Shown here: piece by piece, positions 54,760 to 64,000 of the stretch
How the letters are laid out: each line of letters starts with the position of its first letter
Position numbering within the stretch: position 1 is the stretch's first letter
Source: Ciona savignyi
Taxonomy: Eukaryota > Chordata > Ascidiacea > Phlebobranchia > Cionidae
Assembly: GCA_000149265.1 (NCBI GenBank)
Contig: CH002076.1
Location: forward strand, 325,831 to 389,830
Direction: 5' to 3'
DNA length: 64,000 nt
The notes under the pieces: generated by a model
What the model saw: only the letters and a program-made list of their open reading frames with translations
Databases searched by the model: none
Told to the model about the DNA's origin: nothing
Position numbers and translations under genes: made by a program

Positions 54760-57700
54760 TTACAATTCATCTTTTGTTTTAGTTTCAACATCCTTTGCAT
54801 TTTGCAAGATAAATGATTTCAAATCATCTTTTGAACGGTTGCCCCTATATTTGGCAACTTTATCACCATCTTTGAATAATAGGAGAGAAGGGTATCCGGT
54901 AACCTTTAATTAAAAATATTGCTGTTAATAAATTTCCCATGGCCTGGGTCTATAAATATTAAGCAATTGAACTAGGGCTTCTAAAATATAAACACAGGTA
55001 CAATCTTCTCAAAGTATGCTGTTAATTAACACACCATTGAGCGCACTGTTAATAATTCGTTTTAATTTTCCCTTTTTCAGGCATAAGGGTTTTATAAGAT
55101 GCAACGATTTTCAAAAGCATGTCTAGTTACCGGAGTTATTTTAAGAAAAGTTAGTTCCATAAGAAAAAAATCTTTCAATAAAGGCATTATTTGCAGGATA
55201 CAATTGTGGGGGGCAAGAGAGATAAAAGTTTGTTATGTAATAAATGTACATAAGTCACAATAGTACAGTTAACAAAAGAAAAAATTAGCATTGTGAAATT
55301 GGAGTTGCTAGTTGTATTTAGCATAGCTTATTGATGGCGGTGTTTATTAAACAATAGTACCGACATTGGTTTTGATCCATACATTATGTGCACTGGCTTA
55401 TAATGCACAGGATCAATTTTTAAGAAAAAGGGATTTAAAGTATACCTTATGGTTCTTAATACAAAGTATTGTTAAAATATCTAGTACAGTTGGGGTATGG
55501 GAGTATGTTAGTGTTAAGTCAGTGTCATTGCTTAAAATTTAACATTCCTTTTGTAGGCACTTAATCAATAAAATAAAAAACCTTGAAAATAGTATATTAA
55601 CATTGTTATAAATGGTGTGTAACATAAACATATGTACAAGCACACACCTCAAATGTTTGGCAGATGTGGTTGTGCGCAGTGCAGTCGATTTTTGCTATTT
55701 TCACCGGAGCACCTAGCTCACTGAAATCGGCAGAAGCTAGCTCCTCCCAAGTTGGTGCGAGACGCTTGCAATGGCCGCACCATGGGGCGTAAAACATCAC
55801 AAATGTGACGTCCACTGCGACGTGGAAGTCAAAATCATTGGCTGTCAACTGAAGTACTGGGGATGTCTGAATAAAAATAAAACATTTTAGTTTTACAGTT
55901 AAAAAAAAATTAAGGTGCCAGAAAAGACAATGTTTAAATTTCCAGGAAAACGATGCAGGGCCAAAAATCCGCGCGAGTAGTGACGCACACCGTGCGTGTA
56001 AGAATTTACTCCCGCATATAAAAAATAATTAACTTTTATCGCGACCGTTTTCTATTCGACTGAAGTGTTTTATTATACACATGGCGCGTCCGAATACTGG
56101 AGTCTATAATACTCATCAACATCATAATGTCAGATTGTTATAATACTAGATTTATACAGTTGTTACGTCATACAAACTACAGTTCCGAGCCATGTAATAC
56201 CCGCATGAGTTTTTAAACGCAAGTGAATTCTTACTCGCCCAAAATTTGATGCATTTTTGGCCCCTGTGGAAGCGGAAGCTCGGAAATACAAAATGCAACG
56301 TAGCAAAACAACAACATCATCTTCTACATAGTCCCATACACTTACAGGTTGTTTCTCCCTGTGTATGCGCGCTGCGCCACGCAATTAATTCACGCTCCGA
56401 GATTTTAACAACACCATATTTGTAATAGCAACCTTTTACATTTAAAGGTTCTGCGAATATATAGACAAATAGGAATGCAAGAAAATTGTTTTCCCATGCC
56501 TGATGAATGTTTGCACAATGGACGCCGAGAATATATGGCTAAAAAAAAACCACTTGTGCACGTTTTTCTGCATTTTCCGAAGCCTATAGTCACTGTTACC
56601 ACAAAATTAGGTTGTACCGATATTACTATGTAAAATTATACACTAAATATTAAAGGTGACAGCAGTCCCAACAATCTATTTCATGTTATTTGAATAGGGA
56701 GGTCTGGATGTTGGATTAAATTGGCAGAGTGTGAAACTGAATTAAAATTCCAAATCAGGAAAAAGTTTTGAAATGTTCGCTAACGTTGTGCAGACGACAG
56801 CTAAATTTTAGTGTAAGGAGCGGTGAAATTGAGTTTTACGACCGCGACTATATTATTTCCTTAATTGTTTTAATTTTATCCATAATGTGGTATAACAAAT
56901 ATTGTTTTGTTAATTTTTCCATATTTCAAGTGCAATACAAATAATTTATGAAAGCTAATTTACCATTACTGTAATGAATAAGCGAAAACTTACTAACTAA
57001 ATACACACGCAGAAGTAAAACTATATAAACCATGTATTAAATATATTAACTAAGGAATGATATCTTTTAGCTAGGGGCCCTCTTAAAAAAAACATAGATA
57101 TATGAACAGTCAAAATGCATATTTAAAATAGTAATGGCTGGACATGTGATTAAGATTAACACTATCTAGTTGAAATACTTAATACCTTGTGTCCTCATAA
57201 CAAATAAAATAAATTGGCCCTTAAACAAATGGTATCTTTATGTCAAAATTCGTTTAGAAAACAAGTTTTAAACATTGTTGAATAATCCAATCTGTATGTA
57301 TATAAACTATACAGCAGCAGGGTGCAATATAAATGCTTCGCTGTGTTCTGGATAAGACTCGATGGCTTTTAATAGATCTCGCATTATTACCATATTGGTC
57401 TATAGCTTGGTCATGATGATGATGCAATGTAACCACACTTTCCCCTCCCAGTTTCACTAGACAATTGAGATTGGGAAACTAGTGTCATGCTGAATTATAT
57501 AATGCTAAATATATAATGAATAATGCTAAATGCTGAATGCATACCGGTTCTTCTTCTTTTTCATCGAAGACCTGAGCAGGCTTGGGTGGCTCACGAGGTG
57601 GAGGAGGTTGATCCTCCTTGGGAGCAGGAGGAGCTTCATCTCCGCTCATCATCTGCTTCACGAAGGTTTCCAAACTTTCTAGATTGCGTCCACTCTGTTT

Positions 57701-60700
57701 GAAAGTACAATATGATTAAAAGAAAGCAATGAGCACTTAACTATGCAGTCCTTTCCGAAGGGTGTTGCTGTGATAAGGTGGACTCAAACTTCACTCAAAA
57801 ATAGGTTAAAAAACACTAAAACTGAGTTTATACAAATTAGTAGCTAAATTAGAACAAAAAGTGACAAAATTAATGGAGTGTGCACACATTGTACTATAAA
57901 CAGAATTGGTAAATACCAGCATTTTCCCGGTTAAAAATATCTGGGATGTGTACCAATATAAAAAACTATACAGGCTCAATCATTTATCAACATGATATTA
58001 TATGTCAGTGTGGTTTACTACCTAAATGTCTTACATTATATATTTAAACAATTTTTATATAACATCCACTGCTCTGATACATTTTTTATTTTTTAGTTTT
58101 TTGTGTTCATAAATCAAACGACCTATAATTGATACGTTTAAACGGTTATGAAATAAAATAATTAGCTGCTTTCTTTTGTTATAATTTTTTTTACAATAGA
58201 AACTGGTACGGTCACTTTACAGAAGCACATTACAAAGTACCGATTACAATTGTACAATTTTTTAATTTGGAAATGCCACTATTAAAAAAATGAATGAGTA
58301 AACATTCTTTCCTTTGTTGCATTAAACAATTGGTTAAATTTAATTAATATTACGTTTCCAGGAAAGCTGTATAGATGAATAAAACATTGATAAATTTAAA
58401 ATTTCTATTGTACTTCGGTGACATACTAACACAGTAGCAATTGAGGCTAAATTTCAAAGGCTTAGTAGTATAGCTGAAGAAATAAGGCGACTGAATATTC
58501 AATAAATATTAAATTTTATATTGGTTCAAAGACTCATTTATTATTTTAGTTTGAATTCTACACAAGACTGTATTTTTTTTACCTGGTATTTCTTGGCAAC
58601 TTCACCATTGTTGAACCAGAGTAAAGTGGGATAACCACGGATTTCATGTTTGGAACATACCATTTTTTGAACTGTGCAATCAACCTATAGAATAAAACTG
58701 ATCAAATGACGAACAACACTTGCGTTGTAATACTAAAAATGCATAATATACCAAACATTATATTAGAACATAAAAAAATAAGCAGCATATAGCTTTCTAC
58801 ATCTAAAGGTTTAAAATTTGGAAAATGCTATTATATTTATAAAACAAAATTATATATGTGACAAAAAGGGAAAATGCATTTTTACTAAGATACTATGACA
58901 CTGACATACACTCCATAATAAACACGGATGTGTTACCTTTCCAATTTTAACATCATCTTTATTTTCATCACTCGGTTCGTGCACTTTGGCGAGTTCGTCC
59001 CAAGTAGGTTCAAGTCGTTTGCAATGGCCGCACCAGGGAGCGAAAAACATCACAAAGTGATGACCCGATGAGACATGGTTCTCAAAGTTTTCATCTGTCA
59101 GCTCATGCAAACCTTCGTTTGGGATAGCAAACTGAGCAGGATCAGGTAGGGGGTTCACAGCGGCTACCACAAATGATTTCAAAGACTCAAAATCCCGAGC
59201 CCCTTTGTAACGAAGTGAGTCACGTGATGGGTGAAACAATTTTAATCTGTGATGGTTGGAATTTAATATTTCGGCATAATTTTAAGGTCAATGAATTAGT
59301 GCAATTGATAGGATACTGTCCTGTTTAAAAATAAATGTTGTTATAACAAGGCTATAATGCGAGCATATGTCAAGTTGGTTTAACAAGGGGATCTTAAGGG
59401 ATGGTCCATGCCACATTAGGGATATGTATCATGGATCACAATTACATAATACAGCCATTTTAACTTAACTATGTATAAAATTTTTAAAATGTGGTACAAA
59501 AACTAACGTCGGGTAACCCATAACACCTTCATCAGAACATAGTTTTGTTTCAGCAGTACAATCCACCTGATAGTAAAGAAAGGGGAAATTAAGACAAAGT
59601 CAATCTCCATATTAAGTAAGTCAAACTTCATATTTAAAAACTATTAAATTCAATTTAACAATTTATAATAATTACCGGTGGTAGTGCCACGATTTTTCTT
59701 TGTAAGGTTAAATACATAATTTAAAAAAAATGTATACCGAAACTAAATTAAACTGTGTTACATTGGCAAAGTAGAATTTTGGTTCCTGGTAATTCGAATA
59801 TTCAGATACATGAATACAAAATCACAAATTAAATCGGGTAATTGGAACCGAAGTTAGGAAAATAGGAACATTGAGCTACAGTTATTATAGAAACCATTGA
59901 GTTAAGGCAACATCCGCTAATAGCTGTGCTGAGACACAACCAACTAGCCAACTGATTTTGATTCTGCCACTTTTCTGTTGACATGTGAGCCATTCATTTA
60001 AATTGAATTTCTACAATTTTAGACTTGGTAAACACTTTTACAATTTTAGACTTGGTTTAATTAATAAACCTAACTAAATGACAGAAAAAGTACATGTTAA
60101 CTATTGTTAATGGAACATTAACAAAGTTGGCAACTATCACATGGGAATGATCTTGGATTTAGGCACTTTAGCTTAAATATCATAAGGGAACATTCTTAAA
60201 TGCCAGGTGCACGTCAAATTATCTTCCCACCCTAAAATGATTAGGTAACCAGATATATTGCAGTGTGCTGTGTATGGTTGTGACATTCCTTAAATTTTAG
60301 TAAGACCCCATTAATTAACTGGGTTTAGACAACTGTAGTAGCTGGCAATCAGCTTTAAACATATATTGGTTAAAAAGGTGAAGCACAAGCTATTTAGTCT
60401 AACCATACTTCTCACATCAGCATGTTATAAAAATGTTATCCATTCAAATATACCTTGGATATAGAAATATCCAGCTCTGAATTTCCATTTATTTCCTCTG
60501 CAAGTGTATCCCATGTGGGCTTTAGTTTGTTGCAGTGTCCGCACCTGAAACGATATTAGAGACCGTATTATAAAAGTTTTAACATATTCAGGTTTTGTAC
60601 CAATACAAACCATGGTGCATAAAACATAATGAAGTGCTTTTGATTAGGGACTAGTTCTCTAAAAGTGGCTTCAGAATATAAATGCTTCTGTTCTTCATTT

Positions 60701-60756
60701 TCACCATTTATTGCAGATACAATGCAAATAAACATAAAAACTAATGCTGCTCTCAT
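54760..60756 (-). CDS. TXNDC5: Thioredoxin domain-containing protein 5 (ERp46 / endoPDI)
   Basis: Eight exons: 60756-60611, 60544-60454, 59566-59508, 59246-58937, 58684-58583, 57694-57545, 55866-55648, 54903-54760. They sum to 407 codons with every phase agreeing; 406 residues. A signal peptide ([15 protein letters not shown]) leads. Three thioredoxin domains carry CGHC at residues 50-53, 171-174 and 316-319, the first split by an intron within its Trp codon. Each domain has the cis-Pro loop (GYPT, GYPT, GYPS). A Pro/Glu-rich linker ([19 protein letters not shown]) separates domains 2 and 3. The protein ends KDEL, the ER-retention tail. Family role: ER oxidoreductase that forms and isomerises disulfides in secreted proteins. 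The human protein has the same three-domain plan and tail. Confidence 0.96.
55956..56266. mobile_element. Possible MITE in a TXNDC5 intron
   Basis: The left end CAGGGCCAAAAAT and the reverse-complemented right end CAGGGGCCAAAAAT are inverted copies. GCGAGTA and GTAAGAATT motifs recur just inside both ends in mirrored order. Start CAGGG suggests hAT, but no matching 8-bp flanks are visible. No coding content. Confidence 0.5.
60195..60335 (-). repeat. SINE-A fragment, reverse orientation, diverged
   Basis: TAGGTAACCAGATATATTGC, AGTGTGCTGTGTATGGTTGT and CCATTAATTAACTGGGTTTA read as the reverse complement of the family middle. Intronic in TXNDC5. Confidence 0.45.
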
Positions 60757-61638
60757 TTTTGCAGATTGGTGAACACTAAAGACTGCACTAAAAAATATAA
60801 AATGATCAGAGTATATGAAAATGATTTTACAAAATACTTGTTTAAGATGTAATATATGAATTACAAGGCAACACTAATGGACAAATAAATGAAAACTACA
60901 CACTAAACTATGGTAACTAATTCTAACCCTCCCAGAAACACTAATCTTCAGAACTAATCCTAAATTCAGCCCCGGCCCACACACTACACCTAACCCTCTT
61001 TATTTATTTTAGTAAGCAGTTTCCCTTCTTTTCACCTTTTAGTATTTTTTTCCCAAACCACATGCTACTAAGCAAGTATTATAACAATAAAGCTGTTAAG
61101 GTCGAAATCGGATTCACCAAATTGATAAAATTGATTTTAGAAATCTTGTTGGATACGACGTATGAGTAAAAAGCTGATCTGAACCCTTTGCTGTACTACT
61201 ACTGTTCTAAAGGTGGACATGGTTTATGACCGTGTAACCGTTGAGTACTAATATATATATTATTAACCACAACCACACGCCATATAAAACTTTTAACAGG
61301 GAATCTGCACACTAAATGGAATATCAGACTAACAGTTTTCTTGATAAGCAACCCGCACATCAATTATTAGGGTTACGAGAACACACATTATCTCACTGGT
61401 TTCCTACTCGTTATAAAAAAACCCTACACTCGCTCGACTACGCCACCTTGTCACACCGATTAAATCCTCACACGTGGTAAGTATGCAACGTTTACATTAT
61501 CACCTCAATTACCAAGTCGTCCATGAAACCAAGAATACACTATAACAGCTTTATTTCCGACAGCGAGCGAAGACAACACCATAACCGTACATAATTACAA
61601 CACCGCTAGTATTGCAGAAAATGAATTTGCCCAGACGA
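60757..61638. other. Intergenic region between TXNDC5 and EEF1A
   Basis: Upstream region of TXNDC5 and downstream of EEF1A, both minus strand. No exon or repeat is recognised. Confidence 0.5.
60785..60794 (-). promoter_or_regulatory. Candidate spliced-leader acceptor of TXNDC5
   Basis: On the minus strand TATATTTTTTAG ends about 30 nt before the ATG at 60756, a pyrimidine tract plus AG without a visible upstream exon. Confidence 0.3.
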
Positions 61639-61644
61639 TTTATT
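61639..61644 (-). terminator. Candidate polyadenylation signal of EEF1A
   Basis: AATAAA on the minus strand about 300 nt past the stop at 61946; the region between shows no other good candidate. Confidence 0.4.
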
Positions 61645-61945
61645 ATTTTTGCAGGAGATAACAAAAAAAGAATGTCACGGTTAAAACAAGTTGCTAATAA
61701 CTTAATGAACACTTGCTTGGCACAACTAAAGTACGGTTTTTCCTGCGAACATGCTTACGGTGAAGAGAATTGAAAACTACGTAGAGAGCAGCACAGAGGC
61801 TTAAATTATGGGTGACATTCACTTTCAGCAATAGGATGGGGTTGAAATAAGGCATACATTTTCGAACAAAAAGGTTTGGTGGGTGATCTCGCTGGAGATT
61901 TAAAGCTGGTAAAGTGATGATCACTGACGGAGAGAATGGCAGCAG

Positions 61946-63990
<2,045 letters not shown>

Positions 63991-64000
63991 TCAGGGTGCA

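Overview
The window looks like nuclear DNA of an ascidian tunicate, most likely a Ciona species. The base composition is AT-rich. Genes are split into many short exons with small introns. Several start codons sit just behind an AG acceptor, as in genes that receive a spliced leader. There is a deuterostome Gmr1-type retrotransposon, and a 100-N scaffold gap at 53660-53759. No BLAST or HMM search was run; family names rest on motifs read by eye.

The left 40 kb is one giant minus-strand gene (39796 down to 474) of about 49 exons. It encodes a coiled-coil protein of roughly 3,800 residues that ends in an SH3 domain split over two short exons (1297-1044 and 608-474). Intron phases were followed exon by exon from 18977 to 474 and agree at every junction checked, so this is one transcription unit. 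Its introns hold three kinds of plus-strand (antisense) passenger: a young LTR retrotransposon (5092-10234), a non-autonomous hAT element (14864-15695) beside an intron-containing hAT-derived gene that looks catalytically dead (16193-18799), and many tRNA-derived SINE fragments. A further hAT-like MITE with a perfect 8-bp target duplication lies at 36534-36996.

The interval 39.8-43.7 kb is gene-poor and rich in SINEs. Next comes a plus-strand 12-exon gene (43690-47815) for a secreted 440-residue protein with two fibronectin type III domains, then two repeated modules that resemble family 2 carbohydrate-binding modules. That would be notable in an animal with a cellulose tunic. A possible 46-residue secreted microprotein follows (48328). 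The mitochondrial ribosome-binding factor A gene (49117 to at least 53659) runs into the assembly gap and carries a decayed hAT element in its last visible intron.

The right end holds two minus-strand housekeeping genes. TXNDC5/ERp46 (60756-54760) encodes three thioredoxin domains, each with CGHC, and a KDEL tail. EEF1A (63972-61946) has seven exons and a reading-frame break near 62990 that looks like a homopolymer sequencing error.
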